Below are positions 55,201 to 62,667 of a stretch of DNA of 64,000 nt, piece by piece (within the stretch, counting starts at the first letter, position 1; each line of letters starts with the position of its first letter). Made by a program: the position numbers and the translations under genes. This DNA is from Symbiodinium sp. CCMP2592. Lineage: Eukaryota > Sar > Dinophyceae > Suessiales > Symbiodiniaceae. The DNA lies in assembly GCA_905221615.1 (NCBI GenBank), contig CAJNDT010006003.1, positions 380,417 to 444,416 of the forward strand. The letters are read 5' to 3'. The notes beneath the pieces are model-generated. The model saw only the letters and a list, made by a program, of their open reading frames with translations, was not told where the DNA came from and did not search any database.

Positions 55201-58016
55201 TCAAGTGCGTTAGCAGAGTCATAGCCTTCTTCCAACGACTCCAAACGGCCAAATGATCCATCAGGCAGATTAGTGAGAAAAGAAAGCTCACCATGCTGAC
55301 GCTTGCCGTGGTCATCTCCCCCTGAAGGAAGTACACCACGGTTCTTGAAGGTGTGGAATGAAAGTCCTCTCCTCCACTTCAGCGAGCGACTACTCTGCGA
55401 AAGCCAAAACCCACAATGAGAAGGATACATGATGGTCACGAAGTATCCATCACCCTTGTCATCTTGCCAACGGCAGACTTCGGCACAAAAGTGCCAGAAG
55501 GCATTGGTAGCCTTCCTGGTCCAACCATCAGGGATGACAGGATGAATCAAAATGTGATTAGGCTCTGCCTTCAAGATCACTCGCCAAGCGGCCTCAATCG
55601 AAGATTGGATAGACTTGGCGTTCCATTCACCAAACAACACAGGTTCACTCGCATCAAGTCCAGAATGGACTGTGCACGCAGTAAGCCCGGTGAGGCGAGG
55701 TGTGATCTCAACGAAATCGCTCTTGCCTGAAGTGAGAGTGTGGTAACAGATCTCATGCTCATAGCAGAACCCAGAACCGGCACGATCAAGAATATCGTCG
55801 CCGATGCGGTCGAGTGCCTCTTCCTGAGAAGAGCGTCTCGGGACCTCATCTTTCTTCAGAGGAATGGCCACATCATGCCACGGATCTCCATCACGCCTGA
55901 CCTTCGACTGATTAACCCGAAGAACGGCACGATGAACTTCAACCAACACCATGGCACCTTCCTGTGACACAACTATGCCTCTGACCCAGGTTCCTTCAGA
56001 CTTCTTCTTCGACTCATCCTTATGCCAAACAAACACGCGGTCACCCTTCGAGTAAGGACCATCAGACGGCATGACTCTCCGTGCAAGGTCCTTCCGAAGG
56101 TCAAGTGATTGTCTAGCCTCTTGATGAGCCCGCATGGCAATCCTCTGGAGTTCCAGAGTGGTTCGATCCTCCTCGGCAGGTTCAGCAGAGAGCTGTTCAG
56201 GAGAACTGTTCTCGACATCAAACAAGTCTGGTGGCCGTCTTCCTGTAGCTATCTCCAAAGGAGAATAGCCTGAGACGGTAAGCTGGCAATTTCTTGCCCA
56301 AGCCACCTTCTTGACTGCTTGACGAACAGTCACCTTCTCTGCATAACCCTCATCAGCTAAGGCCTTGGCCATGATTGCCCAGGTGCGCTTGAAAAGACGC
56401 ACTGCGGTCTCAGCTCGATTAGGCCAAGGAGTCCGTGGTCCACATGGATACGGAGTAATGCCATGGAACTTGTAGTAAGACATGAACTGTGGCGTGAAAA
56501 ATGCTTGATCTCCTACGATTCCCTTAGGAACGCAGTTGTTCTCCTCTGTCCATTGTCTAAAAGCTCCCAGAGTCTCTGGCGCTTCCAGGCTTGTAAGAGC
56601 CGTAGCCCACAGAAGATTTGAAGCACCATCAATGATGACCAAAGCCAAGTAGGCTTTAGTACCGAACTTGATTTCTTCATGATCAACAAAAATGAGATCA
56701 CCGAAGGATGATGCTCTTAACCCTGCGATTCTGGCTCGCGGAGGCGTAGGCACCGAGGTGCTGCAAACACGACAGCCTTTGACAATGCGGTCGTACTTGT
56801 CATAGATCTCTCCTGGCAGACCAAGCATGCTGGTCCTGCGTCGAAACTGAGCAGGACTCATGTGGTAATGCTTCACATGCAACTTGTAAAGCTCAACATC
56901 ATTGTTCAGCTTTTCCAACATGCGCTGATACTGCGGAGAAGCCCTTGAGACCTCGTGGCCTGGCAACGGAAGCGCGATCCTCCTAGGTTCTAGCGACTGT
57001 GGCTCTGGGGCCTTCGGAGGACTCGGAGGAAGCAAATCTGCATCCCCCGGTTCGGAAGGTTCGTACTCTTGAAGATCCGGATCATCCTCAGGAGCAAGAG
57101 GAGGAGGAGCCGGTTCCTCGGGTGCCTTTCCCTGTGGAAAGCTTCCCTTGGCTCGAATCCTTCTCTTTGCCGGTGCCTTTCCCTGCGGAAAGCTTCCGGA
57201 TGCTCCTGTGTTCTTCGAGCTGTCTTCAGGCTTACCTGCGCTAACCATGTCCTCTGGAGATCCTACCTTTCCACGGGTTGGATCCTTGGACTTGGCTGGC
57301 ACCGAGGTTCTACTCTCGATGCCACCAGGCAGAATCTTGAAAATGGTCTTGCCTTTCCAAGAGTCAGTAGTTCTTGTTGAAGAAAGCTCAGAAGAACGCC
57401 AGTCATCTTCTTGAGTAACGCTCTTTCCCTTGGAGAACTCCATGATCGTCTTGCGCTTGGTGTCCAGATACTCCAACGGAATTGGCACATAACCCGCCTT
57501 GGGTTCGTACTTGACTCTTCTCATCTTCTTGTGGATGCGAATCATTTCCATGTCGGCTTCGTTGATCACCCATTCATCATCAGTCGCCAACACGAGATTG
57601 TCGGGTACCTGTTCATGAGAACAGCATCCCTCGGTCTTCTGATGGAAGCCGTACTCGTAGTGGGAGAAGTAGGTGAGGAAGCTCGACTTCTTATGCTTGC
57701 TGAAACGCACATTCCACATCAGCTGACTGAGTTCAAGAAGATCAAGTACCAGGTGTGAGCTGGGTGCAACCTTCAGCCTCACATCCTTGATTCCCAGCAC
57801 AGGGCTGCTGAGCAAGGCCTTTTCCGGATGGAGCTCGAACTGGAAACGAAGATTGTTCCACAATGTCGAACTCTGTGGATTGAACTGCAAAATCCCGGTC
57901 GTACATGCAAATGACCAACTTCTGGTTGCATTTGGTAGACTCGGAATTGGCAAAGGTGAACTGAGAAGTGGTCTCAGCAATGGTGTACCATATGCCACAG
58001 TTCTGGTTCTTGTCAC
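51915..58016 (-). CDS. Copia pol: integrase and reverse transcriptase
   Basis: A 2,033-codon frame overlapping gag by 275 nt in the +1 frame; its first ATG is arbitrary, and homology begins near residue 50. Integrase: a His/Cys zinc segment (about 380-418, ending CRVC), FVDHEE (Asp445), IVGDQAF (Asp503) and NRAETAV (Glu536), which inserts the cDNA. Residues about 720-1140 are unrecognised and 1150-1440 form a Pro/Gly/Asp-rich linker. Reverse transcriptase starts near 1475: FLTGRWVLTVKVD, HLDLKTAFLQG (Asp1599), PVYGLNDAPRRWW and LHVDDLIISG (Asp1908-Asp1909). About 250 residues separate the last two motifs, against about 55-60 in ordinary copia. The native frame ends near residue 1922 at the shift to the RNase H frame; the last ~110 codons are off-frame. 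Confidence 0.93.
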   Translation of the reverse strand: MTRTRTVAYGTPLLRPLLSSPLPIPSLPNATRSWSFACTTGILQFNPQSSTLWNNLRFQFELHPEKALLSSPVLGIKDVRLKVAPSSHLVLDLLELSQLMWNVRFSKHKKSSFLTYFSHYEYGFHQKTEGCCSHEQVPDNLVLATDDEWVINEADMEMIRIHKKMRRVKYEPKAGYVPIPLEYLDTKRKTIMEFSKGKSVTQEDDWRSSELSSTRTTDSWKGKTIFKILPGGIESRTSVPAKSKDPTRGKVGSPEDMVSAGKPEDSSKNTGASGSFPQGKAPAKRRIRAKGSFPQGKAPEEPAPPPLAPEDDPDLQEYEPSEPGDADLLPPSPPKAPEPQSLEPRRIALPLPGHEVSRASPQYQRMLEKLNNDVELYKLHVKHYHMSPAQFRRRTSMLGLPGEIYDKYDRIVKGCRVCSTSVPTPPRARIAGLRASSFGDLIFVDHEEIKFGTKAYLALVIIDGASNLLWATALTSLEAPETLGAFRQWTEENNCVPKGIVGDQAFFTPQFMSYYKFHGITPYPCGPRTPWPNRAETAVRLFKRTWAIMAKALADEGYAEKVTVRQAVKKVAWARNCQLTVSGYSPLEIATGRRPPDLFDVENSSPEQLSAEPAEEDRTTLELQRIAMRAHQEARQSLDLRKDLARRVMPSDGPYSKGDRVFVWHKDESKKKSEGTWVRGIVVSQEGAMVLVEVHRAVLRVNQSKVRRDGDPWHDVAIPLKKDEVPRRSSQEEALDRIGDDILDRAGSGFCYEHEICYHTLTSGKSDFVEITPRLTGLTACTVHSGLDASEPVLFGEWNAKSIQSSIEAAWRVILKAEPNHILIHPVIPDGWTRKATNAFWHFCAEVCRWQDDKGDGYFVTIMYPSHCGFWLSQSSRSLKWRRGLSFHTFKNRGVLPSGGDDHGKRQHGELSFLTNLPDGSFGRLESLEEGYDSANALDPRFAVLLSQCLVGDERSDLRQCYLFEDIFEDFDDGTLCALCLRSDRNSEALPVLPSEAEYSLLSNNDKGKLPTPLRFVAPQRFVTSSLVQTLSYVDSLLPGTELEVHTTTSSDAVALRPMIKNVRVLTLPYLEFEYCNVYRGTQGKTLPLVHRHPDAVVILWQKGDMNHVFFVTMAQLLPCLKDMQSTHWSMIVFWNESQNNNSRRGPDVGLDFTDQPAPAPVAPQPPATDDDVDYPGYDDPHGDMPVDDEEMPLQHPEQDLDDNPVELHVGGDPPSQPPGGGTHVPVPGGDDDSDLDHDPDGDGHPPGGGPQGPGPGYGPSPEEPPLPMEFHEESPPPGGPPDSPGAPPQFANPDQVLSPPMPWPAPPSPIVPVPIPPHPHFPVPQSMRPPSPRNVSQTRARGTHPEDVSKAKSRTVVGPPVVLLPGQSAGKKDPDPSGDFPGFHEPASSSSDPAPVPGLPVTEGEFPIQQTPLPEPTPEPPVPEAGEDTDSDATVDYRDESLLALAAGDDDVLIRLPSDFKVPSFVPLDGDGFASWLTKQDKIKAGTLTPEMQRKYAAEIRKAKLEEFKSYLDNDAIRLTDRRKLKTDVNFLTGRWVLTVKVDKNGYFSKFKARWVCRGFQDKFAWDQQTDSPTATRYGFRLVAQCAANHYWDLFHLDLKTAFLQGEHYNLSSRMVVVQLPPDIGLPTWMVGLCLRPVYGLNDAPRRWWNRLDKFLRSVGMEPTRADRCTYVAYDGIEGKKGKSHLAAGSSSQEEEPEAGSTSLEVEPAYLKEVALHAMTCYAYDEGNRSSSDRAEERSYLSCPDIAQCFNTDTKKMVDYAWRPVTDDKLLGFLGSVACKKRGWFPYENGHALVSHRAKALRTPAPVYQVKDYPYRVSMILRKGTWWIVERAHDLRLDKGDKTCFLEEEAEVLVSLFLPEKASYKVESLSELSPELVDQLLEHFVDPVHGSPSKGRRTVGVMSLHVDDLIISGTPEFLTWFLRRSRNTSLSAMRTRMTLRSRDSVFVGFLMHKGRRSISRSIKSCVFQSLRRLSYQSILRMQMRVINLFTLPIALCLVASTGFSRGRNFRHVTSSLVWHQHPLLRLLVTARS
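52873..52944. repeat. Hairpins in the reverse-transcriptase insertion
   Basis: ACCTC/GAGGT (52873-52885, 5-bp stem), CACCTC/GAGGTG (52896-52911, loop AAGA) and CTCCTC/GAGGAG (52929-52944, loop CTGA) lie within 72 bp, inside the extra segment between RT motifs. Confidence 0.85.
55818..55833. repeat. Hairpin after the integrase domain
   Basis: CTCTTC-CTGA-GAAGAG, perfect, read as RSSQEEA at pol residues 728-734. Degenerate relatives (CTCCCCCTGAAGGAAG type) lie near 55316 and 50731. Confidence 0.85.
57126..57192. repeat. Two hairpins before the integrase domain
   Basis: CTTTCC/GGAAAG at 57126-57141 (loop CTGT) and 57177-57192 (loop CTGC). Both encode GSFPQGKAP, giving a repeated word in pol at residues 274-282 and 291-299. 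Confidence 0.9.
57609..57624. repeat. Hairpin early in pol
   Basis: CTGTTC-ATGA-GAACAG, perfect, read as CCSHEQVP. Confidence 0.85.
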
Positions 58017-59577
58017 AGAACTCCATGAGGTCCTGTGCGGCCACTCTCGAAGCCATTGCTCTCGTGCATCCCAGGTCCAACACCATCGCGGTCGGCGTCA
58101 AGGGCTGAGAGATGAAGGCTTCCTCGATCTCATTGATCTTCTCTTCGGTGGCCATGAAAGAAAAGTTCGGAGTGTTGAGATGTTCAACGAAGAAGGTTGT
58201 GGCGGCTGTGGTGCCGCTCGGGGCAGCATCAGCAAGCTGGCTCTGTCCGTCTTTTCCGGACTTTCCATCTTTTCCATCCTTGCCAAACTTGCTCTTTCCT
58301 TTGCCCTTCTTTCCTTTCTTTCCTTTTCCTTTGGCTGCATAGGATTCCTCAGACTCATACCAGGACCAGTCATCCCAGGACTGATCGCTCCACTGGTAAT
58401 CTTGCCATTGTCCTTCTGCTTGCCATGCTTCTGATTCTTCGGCAAGATGTGACCTGCCTTTCTTCCTTTTGAAGAAGCGCCTTCCTTTGGATCCTTTGCC
58501 ACCTTTTCCTTTGCCTTTACGGTGGCCCTTGAATCCGCGCCTCATCTTGCGGCCTTGGAAGCGCCGCTGGAACCATGAATAGTTCTCGTCGTCGTAGACC
58601 CAGAAGGCGTCCTCATCCGCTTCGAGGAAACCTTCGGTGCCATCTTCCTCGTCCTCGACCCAGTAGCCTTCATGATCGTTCAAATATCCTTCATCGATCA
58701 CAAGGAAGGTCTTGCGGCCACCGTGGCCGGAAGGAGCGAGGAGTGGATTGTCGACGGTAGTCTTGGTCGTACAGAAGATCTCCAGGTAGACTTCGCGAAG
58801 CTCGGCCGTGTTGTAGTCAGCCAGGACTCGGTTCCGATGCGCCATCAGTGATGTCAACACCTGACGCTGATCCTGTGTCAGATCAGACAGAGACACAAAG
58901 ATCAAAGCGACCAGGTTGGGCGTGATCGGAATGGTCCGAGCATGCTGCTCTCTGAGCCGTTCGTTGGCTCTCTCCATTGCCTGAGCTGGCGTAAGGTTTT
59001 CTTGTTCTTCTGGAGGAAGTCCTACTATGAAGGCTCTGACCTCTGCATTGTTCGGGTCCTCGATCGGCAGATAGGTATCGTTCCACGCTTCTTGCATTCT
59101 CTGAACAGAGAGTTGAAACCTGGTAATCCAACGAAGCATGTCTCCGTTCCCACGGTGCATGTTCATGAACTGCTGGAAGCGATAGAGAAAAACATTCGCT
59201 GCTCCCTTCACGAAAAGCGGCCGCAGGAAACTCTTGAAGTACTTCACTCCGTTGTTCGGGTCCTTCAGGCGATCTCTGTCGAGAAGTCTCTTGTGGATTG
59301 CTGCTTCACCTTCTAGCCGATTTCTCAAAGCTGGTCCACGCTTATCATTGTCTAGCTCAGTAATGTCACACCAGTCATCGATCGCATCTTCATAGGCAAA
59401 CCAACTGCTTCTACCATCATAAGATGGAGGTACTTTTGTGGTCACCTGCTGGAAAGCTGAAAGACGGTGTAATTCATTGAGATGACGATGATTAGTCGCG
59501 AAAGATTCATTTCCGTGGAGGAGGTAGTCATCATCTCCTCCTTCATGCTCAAAGATAGTCGCAGAGTGGCTAGCCAT
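57742..59577 (-). CDS. Copia gag with protease-like segment
   Basis: A 611-codon frame; the ATG at 59577 is the first after the hairpin leader. Residues about 45-260 are mostly helical and include the copia-gag-like FLRPLFVKGAANVFLYRF and an RMQEAWNDTYLP segment; this part should form the particle. No CCHC zinc knuckle is visible; instead there are two Lys/Gly-rich basic blocks (about 343-375 and 415-445) around a Trp/Asp/Ser stretch. Near residue 499 VLDLGCTRAMASR occupies the protease position, with Asp501-Leu-Gly in place of the usual Asp-Thr/Ser-Gly. The last ~30 residues lie past the overlap with pol and are probably off-frame, since the protein-like continuation switches to the pol frame near 57865-57840. 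Confidence 0.88.
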   Translation of the reverse strand: MASHSATIFEHEGGDDDYLLHGNESFATNHRHLNELHRLSAFQQVTTKVPPSYDGRSSWFAYEDAIDDWCDITELDNDKRGPALRNRLEGEAAIHKRLLDRDRLKDPNNGVKYFKSFLRPLFVKGAANVFLYRFQQFMNMHRGNGDMLRWITRFQLSVQRMQEAWNDTYLPIEDPNNAEVRAFIVGLPPEEQENLTPAQAMERANERLREQHARTIPITPNLVALIFVSLSDLTQDQRQVLTSLMAHRNRVLADYNTAELREVYLEIFCTTKTTVDNPLLAPSGHGGRKTFLVIDEGYLNDHEGYWVEDEEDGTEGFLEADEDAFWVYDDENYSWFQRRFQGRKMRRGFKGHRKGKGKGGKGSKGRRFFKRKKGRSHLAEESEAWQAEGQWQDYQWSDQSWDDWSWYESEESYAAKGKGKKGKKGKGKSKFGKDGKDGKSGKDGQSQLADAAPSGTTAATTFFVEHLNTPNFSFMATEEKINEIEEAFISQPLTPTAMVLDLGCTRAMASRVAAQDLMEFCDKNQNCGIWYTIAETTSQFTFANSESTKCNQKLVICMYDRDFAVQSTEFDIVEQSSFPVRAPSGKGLAQQPCAGNQGCEAEGCTQLTPGT

Positions 59578-59779
59578 TGCGCTGTTCTTGGATCGAGCCC
59601 CGGGAGAAACCTCTTCCGGTTATCTTCACCTGAGTGAAGTGTGCCGGAGAGACTCCGGTCACCTTCACCTGAGTGAAGCACACCGGGTATTCCGGTTGCC
59701 TCCACCTGTGTAGAGAGTACCGAACGGGTACCTCCACAAGTGTGAAGCTTCCCGTTTCCCGGGAGCTCCGCTACCACGT
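59578..59779 (-). promoter_or_regulatory. Copia 5' leader with hairpins
   Basis: 202 nt between the primer-side LTR and gag. Two copies of CTTCAC-CTGA-GTGAAG (59624-59639 and 59663-59678) are perfect; 59700-59715 and 59732-59747 have one mismatch each. Three of the copies are preceded by CCGGT or CCGGTT; the last is preceded by ACGGGTAC. Position suggests possible roles in packaging, dimerisation or translation (inference only). Confidence 0.75.
59766..59776 (-). other. Primer-binding site, initiator Met-tRNA type
   Basis: On the element strand this reads TGGTAGCGGAG, starting three bases after the LTR. It is complementary to a tRNA 3' end CTCCGCTACCA. Initiator Met-tRNAs of eukaryotes commonly end in GCTACCA and copia elements commonly use them; the exact host tRNA is not in the window. 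Confidence 0.75.
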
Positions 59780-59963
59780 TGAGATGTAACCTGGACGTGT
59801 ATCCCCTCGCTAGGCGTACAGGAACACAGGCACTCAGGTGTCTCTTTTGCTACAGGCGCACAGCTGTAGTCCACTGCACTAGAACCTTGAGCAACAGGCA
59901 TGGATACATGCAAGTGATACGTGAAACAGACAGGCACCTGGATGTGTAACATTCAGTGTTTCA
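59780..59963 (-). repeat. Copia 5' LTR
   Basis: 184 bp, identical by eye to 45059-45242. No TATA-like promoter box could be assigned with confidence. Confidence 0.97.
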
Positions 59964-59968
59964 CCCCG
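59964..59968. repeat. Copia target-site duplication, right
   Basis: CCCCG, matching 45054-45058. C-rich DNA continues to about 59998. Confidence 0.7.
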
Positions 59969-60008
59969 CCCCCTCCCGCCCCCCCGCCCTTCCCGTGCCA
60001 GCACTAGT

Positions 60009-60063
60009 AAGTAGGCTTATAAATTAACTCTGGCTACTAAGTCCCATGATTCTTTAAGCAAGC
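60009..60063. repeat. Family C variant, right half
   Basis: AAGTAGGCTTATAAATTAAC and CTAAGTCCCATGATTCTTTA resemble the right part of the elements at 40596 and 62246. Confidence 0.6.
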
Positions 60064-60088
60064 TCCATCCGCTGCGCTATACGAACCG

Positions 60089-60120
60089 CAAAAAGGAACT
60101 ACTTTGGGGCTTTAGGGTAA
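60089..60120. repeat. Family A, right end only
   Basis: AAAAAGGAACTACTTTGGGG followed by CTTTAGGGTAA. No left end precedes it. Confidence 0.7.
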
Positions 60121-61095
60121 CTACTCTTACTATAAGTGCGATTCCAACTGTTACTTTTTTCCTACAAGAGCTTGCTGCAGATAGTAGCCACTCGCCGCAT
60201 GCCCGTACAGCCGGGCCGAGGCGGCGGACGACGCGCAGCGTTTCAAATTATCACAGCCTAAGCTCTAAGCCCGTAACTTTGGGGTTTCAGAATTTAGGGC
60301 CTATGGGTTGGGCTCCGGCCATCTTTGACTTGGGCTGAGCAGAAGTATAACCTACATGGCACGGGCCATAGGTGTCGCCATATTAAGGAAGGATGTGGAG
60401 TTTTCCGCGACAGCCCTACCATCTATCTATGCCTCTGATGGGCCTTAAGCACTTAATTTCATTCGAGGAATGCTCTGATTGCGATGGCGGCCCTCCGAGC
60501 ACTCACTAGGTCCGCGACCACATGTCGTCCTGCAGCAAATGGCTTTGTCAATGCCCTCAACCCTAAAGCATTAAACCCTGGACCTAAGAAACCTCAAAAC
60601 TATACCGTGGACCTAACCCTTACCAAAACTTGACATGTATAATCTATAACGCTAGACTATAAATGCCTGAACGCTAGTAGCAGGGTTTCCCCGGTCGAGA
60701 TGTGCTGTGTTCGACAGAGGCTGAAAGAAACCTTAAGCCAGAGGCCATTAGCAACATGTTCGAGCTTGTCTGGAAGTGCGTAGAACAGGACAGGAAGTTG
60801 CCATGGTCTGCCGGTGATACGCAGCGGGCATTCATCCTCAGCGCTAGATGGGTCGGGTGTCGTTCGGTCGAGCGGGCGGGCTTGCGGCGAAACAGCCCCA
60901 TTCTCTACATAGTCCCACAGAAATCATGTGGCCCAGCTTCTCGGTCACCCAATTGCGTAGTAGGAGGCCGCCGTCTCGAGCGTGACAGACAGATCTCGAT
61001 AGGCTTGTGCAAGCGACGAGGACGATGACGCATGGAGCTCCGGGATTAGTCTGCGAGCCCTGGCGCCTCTCACCAGGTTCAGGCAAGTCACATTC
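60121..61095. other. Mixed DNA with one weak coding-like stretch
   Basis: Telomere-like words at about 60550-60620. A plus-strand frame at 60702-61028 begins with a protein-like EAISNMFELVWKCVEQDR segment of about 50 residues and then loses that character. No family recognised; it could be an exon or chance. Confidence 0.22.
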
Positions 61096-61205
61096 CCTAA
61101 GCGTCCATGTACCCATATAGAGATACATGAGCCCCAAAGTACCTAGATAGGGACTACAGTAAGGCCAATGTTATATACTATATGAGTACATGGACCCTTA
61201 GGGAT
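61096..61205. repeat. Inverted-repeat element, family H
   Basis: GTCCATGTACCCATATAGAG at the left; CTATATGAGTACATGGAC at the right. Confidence 0.85.
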
Positions 61206-61270
61206 TGTGCGGTGCGCAGGCAGCGCAAGTGCACGCGGTGCAGGCGACAGGTCGGGCTTCTGCTGTGCCC

Positions 61271-61355
61271 TTACCCATAGGCCCCAAAGTAATTCCTTTT
61301 TGGGATTTCCTTTTAGGACTCTATATATGAGCCCCAAAGTAATTCCTTTTTGGGA

Positions 61356-61388
<33 letters not shown>

Positions 61389-61433
61389 GAGCCCCCAAAA
61401 GGAACTACTTTGGGGCCTTAGGGTGAGGGACTC
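61271..61433. repeat. Family A element with internal duplication and TA expansion
   Basis: The left end occurs twice (CCCCAAAGTAATTCCTTTTT at about 61282 and 61332), followed by a TA microsatellite (61359-61388) and one right end (AAAGGAACTACTTTGGGG). The plain form is seen at 40343-40440. Confidence 0.88.
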
Positions 61434-62196
61434 GGACTGGCAACTGCACAGTTATCCGGGCATTCCGGCGGGTCCGAAGCAGGACCTACTTCAAGGAGTG
61501 GGAGTCAGTCACTGCGGGTTATAAACAAGGTGACTTATACCCCCAATTGAGTTCGTCATAACCTGATGTACTACATCCCATGATCCTCCAAACTCTAAAC
61601 CCATCTAAACCCCAAACTTTAGACCCTAAACCCTGACATGTATGCCGGTTCAACACCGGAGGGGGTAGAGCCTCCTCAAAACGAACTCGCGGGATGCAGT
61701 TTCAGGTGTGTCAATCCCTAATCCCAAAGCCTCAGCGGTTTAGGGTTTAGGGGTTTAGGGTTTCAGGGTTTTGGGTTTTAGCGTATATCTAAAGATCGCA
61801 GCTATTGTCTAGAAAGGGGAGGAAGTTGATACATCAGGGTCTACATTAAAAACCGGCGCATTTACTGTAAGCCTGACTGTCGAAGCGAAAACTCTCAGCA
61901 CATAAAATCAATTATACAAGAGTCTAACAGATCTGGAGTTGAATGCATACGAACCCCACCAATCCCTACAGTCGAGTACTGTGGCCTTCCAGGTAGGTTA
62001 GAGGGAAATGGTAACAAGAACGGCTTCAGGAATCAGTAACCTACCTTTCAGGCAACTGGGCTCCTAGGAATAGATCATGTTTACAACCCCAACCAAAGAC
62101 GCTACTGAACCTACTGTATATAGGTCAAAAAACATCGGAGAACCCAATGAGAATGACGGAAACCCGTGCAAACCCTTCTCCTGCCCTTTTGGAGCC
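61434..62196. other. No recognised gene
   Basis: Unique-looking DNA with a telomere-like TTTAGGG tract at about 61735-61790 and CCCTAAA words near 61590-61635. Confidence 0.5.
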
Positions 62197-62370
62197 CGAC
62201 TTGGAGGTTCATGGGTTAGTATAAACAGTGTTATAAGTAGGGTAGCTACTTAGAGGATCATGGGACTTGGTAAGTAGGTTATAATTGGGTTATAAGTCCC
62301 CTAAGTGGGGTTATCCTAATTATAACCTACTTATAACCTTACTTACTAAGTCCCATGATCCTTCAAGTAT
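62197..62370. repeat. Nested family C elements
   Basis: A left end CTTGGAGGTTCATGGG (62200) is interrupted by a complete C variant (62246-62370) with ends TACTTAGAGGATCATGGGAC and GTCCCATGATCCTTCAAGTA. The inner copy closely matches 40596-40719. Confidence 0.87.
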
Positions 62371-62379
62371 ACTTCTAAC

Positions 62380-62575
62380 TCATATGGGAGTTTCCGAAAA
62401 TCGGGGACCCTCTTATAGTACCCCGAATAGTAGGATCCTTATTATAAGGGCCCCAAAGTAAGGTACCCCTAATTTTCGGAAGCTCTAAACCCTAAACCCT
62501 TTATAGAACCCTCATACATCCCTTTCAGGAACCCTTAAAGGATCCCTTTAAAGGTATCCCTAATTTTCGGCAGCT
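62380..62575. repeat. Composite family B element
   Basis: CATATGGGAGTTTCCGAAAA at the left. An internal family-B end (TAATTTTCGGAAGCTC) is followed by a CTAAACCC run, AGGAACCCTTAAAGGATCCC and a terminal TTTTCGGCAGCTCCCATA. Same order as 19466-19670. Confidence 0.88.
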
Positions 62576-62667
62576 CCCATATTCGGGGGCTGAAGTACAC
62601 CCCTTGATCTGCCTCAGAAGACCGGACGGGTCTGATGAAGACCTGGCAAGGCGAGAGACTTCAGGGG

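Larger units (their letters stand above)
45059..59963 (-). mobile_element. 14.9-kb Ty1/copia LTR retrotransposon with extra cargo genes
   Basis: A complete-looking element read on the minus strand: LTR (59780-59963), primer site, leader, gag/protease, pol in the copia order (integrase before reverse transcriptase and RNase H), a second coding block (51063-45734) and the second LTR (45059-45242). LTRs are 184 bp, begin TG, end CA and are identical; CCCCG flanks both. Copia elements are usually about 5-6 kb, so this one is roughly three times normal size, mainly through the cargo, a ~400-residue region and a Pro/Asp-rich linker between integrase and RT, and an insertion inside RT. Frames are broken at gag-pol, within pol before RNase H, between the cargo halves, and by a TGA in the cargo. 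Short covarying hairpins occur through its whole length. Confidence 0.97.
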
